From contig NZ_JAWDKB010000001.1 of the NCBI RefSeq assembly GCF_032714495.1, positions 1 to 64,000 of the forward strand: a stretch of 64,000 nucleotides of DNA. Reading direction: 5' to 3'. Below the pieces are notes generated by a model. It saw only the letters and a list, made by a program, of their open reading frames with translations. It was not told where the DNA came from and did no database searches. The stretch comes from Methanorbis rubei. GTDB taxonomy: Archaea > Halobacteriota > Methanomicrobia > Methanomicrobiales > Methanocorpusculaceae. The translations under genes and the position numbers were made by a program. This document shows, piece after piece, positions 36,126 through 44,033 of the stretch (the first letter of the stretch is position 1; each line of letters begins with the position of its first letter).

Positions 36126-37040
36126 ATGAAAACTGACGAGGGTATTTCTCCGGTTATTGCGATCGTAGTTTTGATTGGTCTTGTAATAATAGCTGGAGCG
36201 ATTATTGGCCTGACAATGTTTGCGTCGATGGAGAATGCGTCGGGAACACTGCCGGACGTGCGGTTTCAGGTATCCGCAGACGGAGTGAGCCTGTACCATG
36301 CGGGAGGGGATTCGCTGCCTCTGAAGAATCTGATATTTTATGATACATCGGCAAGACAGAGTATGGTTGTCCAGCTGATAAAAAGCGGGAGCGATAGTGC
36401 AGTACCTGACAATCAATTTGAGCTGAATGTGTGGGAAACAGGAGATAAAATCCGGATCATAGGTGGAAAGCTGGATGTCTTGTCGATTGTGGGGCCTGAC
36501 AGCAGAAACCATCCGGCATTATTGTACATGGGAGTGAACGCGGCGGTGCTGCCGATCGGGGATATGGTGCCGGACGAGTGGATAGAAATAATCGTGCCGG
36601 TCGAACCACCAGAGAAACCGGAGGATCCCAAAGGTCTAACTGCGCTGAATGAAATGCTTCTCCTCCTCACGATTGGAAATACGAATATAATTGATGGTAA
36701 GAATGATATGTTCAAACAGTATCCTGACTACTATCAATATACCGGATCGATATCTGGGGGTTCATTCACTATAAATCTCGAGACAAATTCGTATGGTGCG
36801 AACTATGATGGTGATAGAAATATACACGTGGCATTTTTCAATCAAACCGGTGAACAGATAGGGGGAGGCAATAATTATTCATTTGGAAATGCACGAAAAA
36901 CTCAAGTTATGTCAATTCCCGCGGGCGTTATGCCAGGTGATTGGTGTTATATGACGATTAGTGGGAAAAACAAGAATACCGGTCAAATAGATAGCGTTAC
37001 TATTATCATCAGAATGGGTTATCCTGCTGAAACGGGCTGA
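36126..37040 (+). CDS. Tandem pilin 2 with a head shared with a distant pilin
   Basis: The 304-residue protein repeats the N-terminal module of the upstream pilin (MKTDEGISPVIAIVVLIGLV to VPDEWIE). A short linker with PEKPEDPK follows, then a head ending PGDWCYMTISGKNKNTGQ. This head matches that of the pilin at 20978-21847 (GDWCYITISGYNTNTKQ), whose N-terminal part is different. The gene is therefore a chimera of two pilin types. The DNA after its stop, up to pgk, is also duplicated behind that distant pilin. Confidence 0.88.
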   Translation: MKTDEGISPVIAIVVLIGLVIIAGAIIGLTMFASMENASGTLPDVRFQVSADGVSLYHAGGDSLPLKNLIFYDTSARQSMVVQLIKSGSDSAVPDNQFELNVWETGDKIRIIGGKLDVLSIVGPDSRNHPALLYMGVNAAVLPIGDMVPDEWIEIIVPVEPPEKPEDPKGLTALNEMLLLLTIGNTNIIDGKNDMFKQYPDYYQYTGSISGGSFTINLETNSYGANYDGDRNIHVAFFNQTGEQIGGGNNYSFGNARKTQVMSIPAGVMPGDWCYMTISGKNKNTGQIDSVTIIIRMGYPAETG

Positions 37041-37230
37041 ATGATACATCCCGTAAAACATATTTCCCACCCATAATTTTTACCTCTTCAGTATTTTCTC
37101 CAAACTACTGTACGGTAAATAAATCTATGAGAGAGTCTTCGATGGATTTAATACGCTCATAGCGAAACGTTGTAACTACGAGTGATTACGGTTCTATGAT
37201 TATCTCAGGAGAGGGAGGAGTGATTTTTTC

Positions 37231-38454
37231 ATGAAATTTGGTACGCTTGCTGATGTGGAAACCCGCGGAAAAACCGTTATGGTTCGCGTGGATCTGAACT
37301 CGCCGATCGATCCTTCATCGAATACGATTCTTGATGACAAACGGTTCCGTGAGCATGTCCCAACCATTCAGGCTCTGGAAGAGTCCAAAGTTGTGGTGCT
37401 TGCGCATCAGAGCAGACCCGGCAAGAAGGACTTCACGACGCTTGAAGCACATGCCGAGCGGCTTGAGCGACTTCTCGACATGCCTGTGACATATGTTGAT
37501 GATATTTTCGGCAGATGCGCGAAGGAGACGGTCCGCAAATCACATCCTGGCGATGTGATTCTTCTGGAGAATGTGAGATTCAGCGCAGAGGAAAATCTGA
37601 CGATGAAGCCTGAGGACTCGCGGTACACGCACATCGTCAGAAAACTTTCTTCGATGGCGGATATTTTTGTGAACGATGCGTTCGGTACTGCACATCGCTC
37701 GCAGCCTACGATTACCGGCCTGCCGTTTGCGATGAAGACGGTTGCAGGTCTTCTGATGGAGAAGGAAGTCAAAAATCTGTCCCGCGTTTTTACCTCGGCT
37801 CCGAAACCGGTAACATTTGTTCTCGGCGGAACAAAAGTGGATGACTCGATTGCTGTTGCAGGTTACGTGCTTGCAAACGGTACTGCCGACAAGGTTGCAA
37901 TTATCGGGGTTGTCGCGAATGTGTTTTATCTTGCAAAGGGTATCGATATCGGTGTGCCGTCAGCTAATCTGATCAAGATTCTCGGATATGAGGATGAGGT
38001 CGCGAAGGCAAAAAAGATTCTTGACACGTATAGCGACAAGATAGTTCTGCCTGAGTTTGTTGCGGTGAAAGAAAACGGCGGACGCCGTGAGTATCCGGTT
38101 GCGGCAACTCCGGCTGACTGCCCGATTCTTGATATGGGCAGTGAGTCTATCGGTATTTTTTCCGAGCTTCTCCGCAACTCAGGAACGATTGTGTTTAATG
38201 GTCCTGCGGGAATGTTTGAGGAGCGGGATTTTGCTACCGGTACGTATGAGCTTCTCCACGCAGCGGCACAGTCAGACTTCTCGGTCTGCGGCGGCGGCCA
38301 TACGGCGGCGGTTATTGAGCAGCTCGGCCTTGAACCGCAGTACTCGCATCTGTCTACCGGCGGAGGGGCATGCATCGAGTTTCTGACCGGCAAAAAACTG
38401 CCGGCACTTGATGCACTGGAAAAGTCATGGGAACTGTTCGGCGGGAAATGCTGA
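37231..38454 (+). CDS. pgk: Phosphoglycerate kinase
   Basis: A 407-residue enzyme that interconverts 1,3-bisphosphoglycerate plus ADP and 3-phosphoglycerate plus ATP, in methanogens mainly for gluconeogenesis. Motifs: VRVDLNSPID at 18-27 (substrate site), VNDAFGTAHRSQPT near 149-162 and the nucleotide-site GGGHTAA near the C-terminus. The ribosome site GGAGGAGTGAT lies about 7 bases before the ATG. A broken copy of its first codons lies at 22046-22138. Confidence 0.96.
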   Translation: MKFGTLADVETRGKTVMVRVDLNSPIDPSSNTILDDKRFREHVPTIQALEESKVVVLAHQSRPGKKDFTTLEAHAERLERLLDMPVTYVDDIFGRCAKETVRKSHPGDVILLENVRFSAEENLTMKPEDSRYTHIVRKLSSMADIFVNDAFGTAHRSQPTITGLPFAMKTVAGLLMEKEVKNLSRVFTSAPKPVTFVLGGTKVDDSIAVAGYVLANGTADKVAIIGVVANVFYLAKGIDIGVPSANLIKILGYEDEVAKAKKILDTYSDKIVLPEFVAVKENGGRREYPVAATPADCPILDMGSESIGIFSELLRNSGTIVFNGPAGMFEERDFATGTYELLHAAAQSDFSVCGGGHTAAVIEQLGLEPQYSHLSTGGGACIEFLTGKKLPALDALEKSWELFGGKC

Positions 38455-38522
38455 AAAATATTTTTTTGTAATTTTTAGAAATATGTTGCCTGCATTGTAA
38501 AATGCAGTGGATATCTCAGAGA

Positions 38523-39698
38523 CTAGTACACAATTACCTTAACTTCGCGGGTGAGTTGTGGTTCATCTTTTAAATTCAATGTCAGCGTGATCGTATACGA
38601 ATTTCCTGGTTCTACTTTTTTAGGGTCCCACGTGTTACTTCCTACATTAAATATCTCGCTCCACTTATATTGGTAGTTGTTTTCACCCTTTGGTTTAACG
38701 GTCGTATTCGTATATCTATTGTTACCACCAGCTGAGTCAGATTTTTCTATTATAATATCCCAACTGAGGACATTCCCTATCTTATCCCCATTCTTACTAT
38801 CTATCATTTGCTGATCCGTTTTTAAATATATTGACAATGTCACGGTGTCATTTTGTATGAGTCTGTGGTCCATTTCAACAATACTTGAATGGAATAATTT
38901 GGTCGAGTGATATCCTGTCGGATGGGTAAATTTGAAATCACTCAGATACGTCTCTATTGAATCGCCGTCTTCGAAAATTATCGTTGTATTTGCTGTGTTT
39001 TTGGTCATATCATCGTAGACGATTTCCAATGTAACTGTATAGTTACCCGCTTTTTTTGCATACTGGTGGATGGTATTGTTAACTGAGTTTCTACTTGAGT
39101 TTCCATCGCCGAAATCCCAACGATATTCTATGATCTTATATGGTTCGTTTTTTTCTGTTTCCAAAACAATCGCCCTGAGTTCGGCTATTTTAGTATCTTT
39201 AATAGTCTTGTAATTATCAATCACAATTACCGGAGTTGCCCTATTCTTTGCTTCAGGTAGGTATTTCCCAATCGCCCCAATCCGTATCTTTCCGGTATAG
39301 ATTACCTGCTCCGTCTTATCATCGAACGTCGCCGTGATCGCCATGGGATACTCGCCTTCCGCAAAACTCTCATCAAACTCAATCAGTACCGGCACTCCGT
39401 CAGAAAATACTGTCTTGTTATCCACAGGACTACCAATCCGTACCCCCTCAGCAGTCGCAACAGCCACCTGCACCCCCTTCATCTTCACAAGATCTTCTCC
39501 CCAGAATGTCAGCTGTAGCGGCTTCGCATCATCTCCGGTAGTATGCGGCACCACTCCAATAATCTTTCCTCCGCTGACCGCATCACCAAATCCCAAAACC
39601 ATCGCCCCGGCAATCGCGACCAACACAACCGTGATTGCGACAAGGAGAATTGTACCGATCACGGGTGAAACTCCGCCCTCCCTCCTGCTACGCATCAT
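38523..39698 (-). CDS. Archaeal pilin with a C-terminal PKD domain
   Basis: The 391-residue protein begins with basic residues and GGVSPVIGTILLVAITVVLV, a typical pilin signal and helix. A core domain follows to about 155 (GVPVLIEF, ITATFDDKTEQVIYTGKIRI). Then comes a PKD domain (EYRWDFGDGNSSRN, HQYAKKAGNYTVTLEI at about 195-240) and another beta-rich domain of about 130 residues. PKD domains are common in surface proteins of methanogens and probably give an adhesive or spacer head. The start ATG at 39698 or 39695 fits the signal; a longer frame is unsupported. Confidence 0.85.
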   Translation of the reverse strand: MMRSRREGGVSPVIGTILLVAITVVLVAIAGAMVLGFGDAVSGGKIIGVVPHTTGDDAKPLQLTFWGEDLVKMKGVQVAVATAEGVRIGSPVDNKTVFSDGVPVLIEFDESFAEGEYPMAITATFDDKTEQVIYTGKIRIGAIGKYLPEAKNRATPVIVIDNYKTIKDTKIAELRAIVLETEKNEPYKIIEYRWDFGDGNSSRNSVNNTIHQYAKKAGNYTVTLEIVYDDMTKNTANTTIIFEDGDSIETYLSDFKFTHPTGYHSTKLFHSSIVEMDHRLIQNDTVTLSIYLKTDQQMIDSKNGDKIGNVLSWDIIIEKSDSAGGNNRYTNTTVKPKGENNYQYKWSEIFNVGSNTWDPKKVEPGNSYTITLTLNLKDEPQLTREVKVIVY

Positions 39699-39711
39699 AT
39701 TCTCTCGATAA

Positions 39712-39719
39712 ACATATAG
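39712..39719 (-). promoter_or_regulatory. TATA box of the PKD pilin
   Basis: The minus strand reads CTATATGT about 15-20 bases before the ATG, so the mRNA would be nearly leaderless. Confidence 0.4.
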
Positions 39720-40044
39720 TGTGTCCTTCTTAATGAAGGTATTTCCATGGTATGCCTTGATCAGAAAATTCGAAAAATATTTGACATCGTGAACAGAAAT
39801 TTTCCGAAGAAAAAATGACCTCCATTTGCAGAAATTTCGCGGCATGTAGTTACTCTGCGCGAGAGCCCTTATAGAAAATCCAAAAGCAAATCCACATCAC
39901 CGCATCACTATATATATTGTCGAGGTAATAAGTCATAATGTTTGCAACAATCTCCATTATGTTAATATATCTTTACAACACACCTCTATCATAACGAATC
40001 TCCCGCTTGTGTTTGGGGGTCGTATCTCAGGAGTGATAAACAAC

Positions 40045-40731
40045 GTGAAAGAACAAAAATTCCGACATGAACTTAAATATTATATCAACCACGCAGACTA
40101 CCTGACCATTCGTCAGCGTATGTCAACCATCGCAGACACTGACGAACATGCAGACGAAAACGGAAGCTACAAAATTCGCAGCCTCTACTTTGACACCCCT
40201 GGCGACAAAGCCCTCTACGAAAAACTCTACGGCATCAACAACCGCGAAAAATTTCGCATCAGGCTCTACAACGATGACGACTCATTCGTCCGCCTCGAAA
40301 AAAAGACCAAAGTAAACGCACTCACCTGCAAAATATCAGCTCCCGTCACCCGCGACCAGTGCGAAAAACTGCTTGTCGGCGACACCGACTGGATGAAAAA
40401 TGCCGGTCACGCTCTTCTCACCGAACTTTATGCAAAAATGCGGTACGAACAGCTTCGTCCGAAAACTCTCGTCGACTACACCCGCGAACCGTTCACCTAC
40501 GGGCCCGGCAATGTCAGAGTCACCCTTGACTCAAACATCACCACAGGCATCAGAACAACCGATCTCTTTGATCCGAAAATGCCGACCGTCTCAACCTACG
40601 GCGTCTCAGTCATCATTCTCGAAGTAAAGTACGACAACTACCTCCCTGACATCATCAGAAACATGATTCAGGTCGAAAACAGAAAGGCAACAGCCTTCTC
40701 CAAATACGCTGTTGCTAGAATGTTTGGATAA
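40045..40731 (+). CDS. VTC-domain protein (polyphosphate polymerase family)
   Basis: A 228-residue protein of the VTC fold, which in yeast makes polyphosphate from ATP inside a tunnel lined by basic residues. Visible family motifs: RHELKYYIN at the start, SLYFDTPGDKALYEK, KFRIRLYN, RLEKKTKV and VILEVKYD. GTG at 40045 is chosen because AGGAGTGAT is 7 bases upstream; the frame also runs back to 40009. It is the first gene of a set with DUF4956 and CotH proteins, a combination also seen in bacteria. Confidence 0.88.
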   Translation: MKEQKFRHELKYYINHADYLTIRQRMSTIADTDEHADENGSYKIRSLYFDTPGDKALYEKLYGINNREKFRIRLYNDDDSFVRLEKKTKVNALTCKISAPVTRDQCEKLLVGDTDWMKNAGHALLTELYAKMRYEQLRPKTLVDYTREPFTYGPGNVRVTLDSNITTGIRTTDLFDPKMPTVSTYGVSVIILEVKYDNYLPDIIRNMIQVENRKATAFSKYAVARMFG

Positions 40732-40780
40732 ACTAGGATACTATCATGAAACCATACATACCAACCGGAGGCGATGAAAA

Positions 40781-41464
40781 ATGACAGAACAGCTGACCTT
40801 TAACGACATCCTCTCCTCAAACCTCTTGACCACCGTGACCTCATTCTCGCTCACGGACATGATCATAGCCATGGGCCTTGCCTTCGTTCTCGGTCTCTTC
40901 ATCTTCTTCGTCTACAAACAGACCTACAGCGGCGTGATGTACTCATCAGGCTTTGGCATATCCCTGATTGCCATGGCCCTCATCACCACCATGATCATCA
41001 TCGCGATCGGCTCCAACATCATCCTTTCCCTCGGAATGGTTGGTGCACTTTCCATCGTGCGGTTCAGATCCGCAGTCAAAGATCCCATGGACATCACCTA
41101 TCTGTTCTGGGCAATCTCTGCCGGAATTGTTCTCGGCGCAGGACTCATCCCGCTTGCCTTCTTCGGCTCAATTGCTATTGGTGTCTTTTTGCTCGTCTTC
41201 TCCCGCAAAAAATCCCGCGACCAGCCGTTTATTCTGGTCGTCGACTGCGACGGAGATGCAACCGAGAAGAAGATCATGGACATCCTCTCGCTCAGCGTGA
41301 AAAAACTCGTCCTCAGGTCCAAAACGGTCCGGACCGGCTCGGTCGAGCTGACCGTCGAGGTCAGACTCGCGGGTGAGACCAGCGAGTTCATCAACCGCAT
41401 CGCAACGCTTCCCGGAGTATCAAGCGCCGTTCTTGTCACCTATAACGGAGAGTATCTCACGTAA
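40781..41464 (+). CDS. DUF4956 membrane protein
   Basis: A 227-residue protein with about four membrane helices followed by a cytoplasmic domain of about 85 residues (PFILVVDCDGDATEKKIM onward, ferredoxin-like pattern). The segment IVRFRSAVKDPMDITYLFWA is the hallmark of DUF4956. Function is unknown; it regularly accompanies VTC and CotH genes. GGAGGCGATG is the ribosome site. Confidence 0.9.
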   Translation: MTEQLTFNDILSSNLLTTVTSFSLTDMIIAMGLAFVLGLFIFFVYKQTYSGVMYSSGFGISLIAMALITTMIIIAIGSNIILSLGMVGALSIVRFRSAVKDPMDITYLFWAISAGIVLGAGLIPLAFFGSIAIGVFLLVFSRKKSRDQPFILVVDCDGDATEKKIMDILSLSVKKLVLRSKTVRTGSVELTVEVRLAGETSEFINRIATLPGVSSAVLVTYNGEYLT

Positions 41465-41468
41465 AATC

Positions 41469-43136
41469 ATGATCGATGCAAAGTACATCAACCTCATCAC
41501 CATACTCTGCGTGGTCGCAGCTGCGGTACTTGTTGGGGTACTGATGTTTGCTCCTGACCTTCTCGGCATCACCGAGAAGGAACGAACCGTCACCTATGCA
41601 TCCATGTTTGACGAGGATACCATCACTGAGATCAATATTGTGATCAGCGATGACCAGTGGAATGACATCCTAACAAACCCTCTCGCTGAGGAGTATCACC
41701 GCTGCGATATTGTGATCAATGGAGTCACGTATCCATCCGTCGGCATACGAACCAAAGGGTTGACCAGTCTTTCGCAGGTTGCGTCCAGCGACTCGGACCG
41801 GTACAGCTTCAAGCTGAAGGCTGACGAGTATGTGAATGATCAGAGTTTTGCCGGACTTTCTGAGTTCGTGATAAACAATGTGATTCAGGATGCGACCTAC
41901 ATGAAGGAGTATCTCTCCTATGATCTGATGGCGTATATGGGTGTGCCGACTCCCTTGGTGACCTATGCGAACATTTCGATTAACGGCGAGCCGTTTGGTC
42001 TGTATGTGATGATCGAGTCAGTCGAAGACGACTTCGCCTCCCGCGTCTTTGGCGTAAACTATGGCAATCTCTACAAACCCGAGAGCATGGATAATGTCGG
42101 AGGTGGAGGATTTGGTGGGGGCGGCGAACGTCCTGAGGGCATGGAGAGTTTCGGCGGAATGGGAGACGCTCCGGCAGGTATGGAGATGGGAAACGTTGAT
42201 CCTGCTGCAATGACTCCTTCTTCAAGGCAGCAGAATGGCACCACCACCTTCGAGTTCTCGGAACGAAACAGAAATATGGTTCCGGGAAATATGGGAGGGT
42301 TCGGCGGCAACGGCGGAGGTGCGGATCTGATCTATACCGACGACAGTATTGAGAGCTATGCGCATATCTTCAACAATACGGTTCTCAAAAAGACCAAGAC
42401 TGCCGACAAGCAGCGGGTGGTAACCGCCCTGAAACATCTGAATGAGGGAACTGATCTGGAAACCTATGTTGATGTGGATGAGGTTCTCCGCTACTTTGCG
42501 GCAAACACTGCCCTGGTAAATCTCGACAGTTATGTGAGCAACCTGAAGCACAACTACTATCTCTACGAGGATGGCAAAGGACAGATCTCGATTCTGCCGT
42601 GGGACTTCAATCTGGCATTCGGTGCATTCCAGTCAGGAAGTGCGACGAGTTCAGTGAATTTCCCGATCGACACGCCGGTTACCGGCGTGTCTCTAGAGGA
42701 CCGGCCGCTGATTGGAAAGCTTCTCGAAGTGCCTGAGTACAAGGAGCGGTATCACCAGTATCTCCAAGAGATTCTGGACGGTTACTTTGCGAGCGGCTAC
42801 TTTGCGGCAAAAATTGATTCGCTCAATGATCTCATCAGCCCTTCTGTAGAAGCAGACCCTACTGCGTTCTACAGTTACGCAGAGTATCAGAAAGCAATTG
42901 AGGCCCTGAAGCTGTTTGGCGAGCTCCGCGCTGAAAGTATCGCAGGTCAGCTGGACGAGAGCATTCCCTCCACTGATGCCGGGCAGACCGAAAATCCTTC
43001 TGCACTGATCGATGCGTCCGGTCTCAATATGAATGATATGGGATCGATGGGCGGCGGCGGAGGAGCCGGAGGGTTTGGCGAAGGATTTGGTGAAGGCAGG
43101 AATCAGAATGGCGGCGGGATGAACTTCCCACAGTAA
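41469..43136 (+). CDS. CotH kinase-family protein, membrane anchored
   Basis: A 555-residue protein with an N-terminal membrane anchor (LITILCVVAAAVLVGVLMFA) and an extracellular CotH domain. In Bacillus, CotH is an atypical kinase that phosphorylates spore-coat proteins. The family landmarks are present: SFKLKADEYV, GLYVMIESVEDDFASRVFG, GNLYKPE and LPWDFNLAFGAF. A Gly/Met-rich stretch of about 90 residues is inserted after GNLYKPE and a similar tract forms the C-terminus. It is 4 bases after the DUF4956 gene. The substrate in archaea is unknown. Confidence 0.88.
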   Translation: MIDAKYINLITILCVVAAAVLVGVLMFAPDLLGITEKERTVTYASMFDEDTITEINIVISDDQWNDILTNPLAEEYHRCDIVINGVTYPSVGIRTKGLTSLSQVASSDSDRYSFKLKADEYVNDQSFAGLSEFVINNVIQDATYMKEYLSYDLMAYMGVPTPLVTYANISINGEPFGLYVMIESVEDDFASRVFGVNYGNLYKPESMDNVGGGGFGGGGERPEGMESFGGMGDAPAGMEMGNVDPAAMTPSSRQQNGTTTFEFSERNRNMVPGNMGGFGGNGGGADLIYTDDSIESYAHIFNNTVLKKTKTADKQRVVTALKHLNEGTDLETYVDVDEVLRYFAANTALVNLDSYVSNLKHNYYLYEDGKGQISILPWDFNLAFGAFQSGSATSSVNFPIDTPVTGVSLEDRPLIGKLLEVPEYKERYHQYLQEILDGYFASGYFAAKIDSLNDLISPSVEADPTAFYSYAEYQKAIEALKLFGELRAESIAGQLDESIPSTDAGQTENPSALIDASGLNMNDMGSMGGGGGAGGFGEGFGEGRNQNGGGMNFPQ

Positions 43137-43410
43137 TTTTGATTTTTTCTATTTTTTTATAGACTCATCCGGCAAGTCATATACTTTGGTCATAATCTCT
43201 GATTTTCACGCAAAAGAATAATTTTCATTTTTGAGATTTTTATAGGGGGTTACCCCAAGCGAGACCAAGGACAGATAACTTCCATCATCTTATTTCTTTC
43301 ATGCATTCTCGCAAAGAGATGAATGAACTCAGGGCATGCGATGCGCGTTTCGGATCATCACCCAGCCAAACCGTAGATATATGTAGTAGCAGAAATCATT
43401 TTTCTGTATT

Positions 43411-43716
43411 ATGGAAACAAAAGAGGTAAAGCACATCGATGTCTGGTCTGCCGCCAAACTGAGTGCGGCAATCTATCTGGTCATCTCCATTATTGTCGGC
43501 ATCATCTCGGCACTCATTGCCATCTTCAACATGACTGCAATTCCGGGATTATCAATGCTCACATCATTTGGTGAAGGAATTCTCATCACCGTCCTCACGG
43601 TTGTAATCGTTGCCATCATTGGCATGATTGTCGGATTCATTGTCGGCGCAATCATCGCCTTCATCTACAATCTCGCTGCCGGCATCTTCGGTGGTCTGAG
43701 ACTGGAAGTTGAGTAA
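43411..43716 (+). CDS. Small membrane protein, DUF3566-like
   Basis: A 101-residue protein with KHIDVWSAAKLSAAIYLV followed by two strongly hydrophobic regions, the second likely a double helix (ILITVLTVVIVAIIGMIVGF). 'Position-specific W-S-xx-K followed by membrane helices' recalls DUF3566. Function unknown. GATATATG about 30 bases before the ATG, with no ribosome site, indicates a leaderless or near-leaderless mRNA. Confidence 0.65.
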   Translation: METKEVKHIDVWSAAKLSAAIYLVISIIVGIISALIAIFNMTAIPGLSMLTSFGEGILITVLTVVIVAIIGMIVGFIVGAIIAFIYNLAAGIFGGLRLEVE

Positions 43717-44033
43717 AACTTCTTTTTTTATTTTGGCGGAACCATGATCTGTTACCGCACTATGCGGTAACAAAACTGACTCGTATTCAGGAGTTATTCT
43801 CTATTCTCTGCGAATAAAACAGACTTTCATTTTTTGTTATCGATGTATTGACATTGTGTTTGTAAGTAAAATACTACTCATAGTAACAGTACTGTTTTAG
43901 CGGTAACAGCGGTAACAAAAAATATAGATTACGGAGACCTGCGAATAATTTCAACATCCGATGATTTTACTGGAATAATTTTGTAACCGCATCATGCGGT
44001 AACAAACCTCCCTTAAAAAAATATTTTTTCTCT
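43717..44033. other. Intergenic region with GCGGTAAC palindromes
   Basis: No gene is visible. A perfect hairpin (9-base arms GTTACCGCA and TGCGGTAAC around CTA) lies at 43751-43771. A near copy with one mismatch lies at 43983-44003. Two direct copies of GCGGTAACA lie at 43900-43917. They flank the 3' end of purL and may be operators or RNA hairpins. Confidence 0.55.

Larger units (their letters stand above)
34320..36590 (+). repeat. Tandem duplication: pilin promoter plus N-terminal module
   Basis: The unit of about 700 bases at 34320-35060 is repeated at 35880-36590. It includes the spacer, TATA region, leader and the first about 155 codons of the pilin. Similarity ends at the start of the C-terminal heads. 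Confidence 0.85.
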
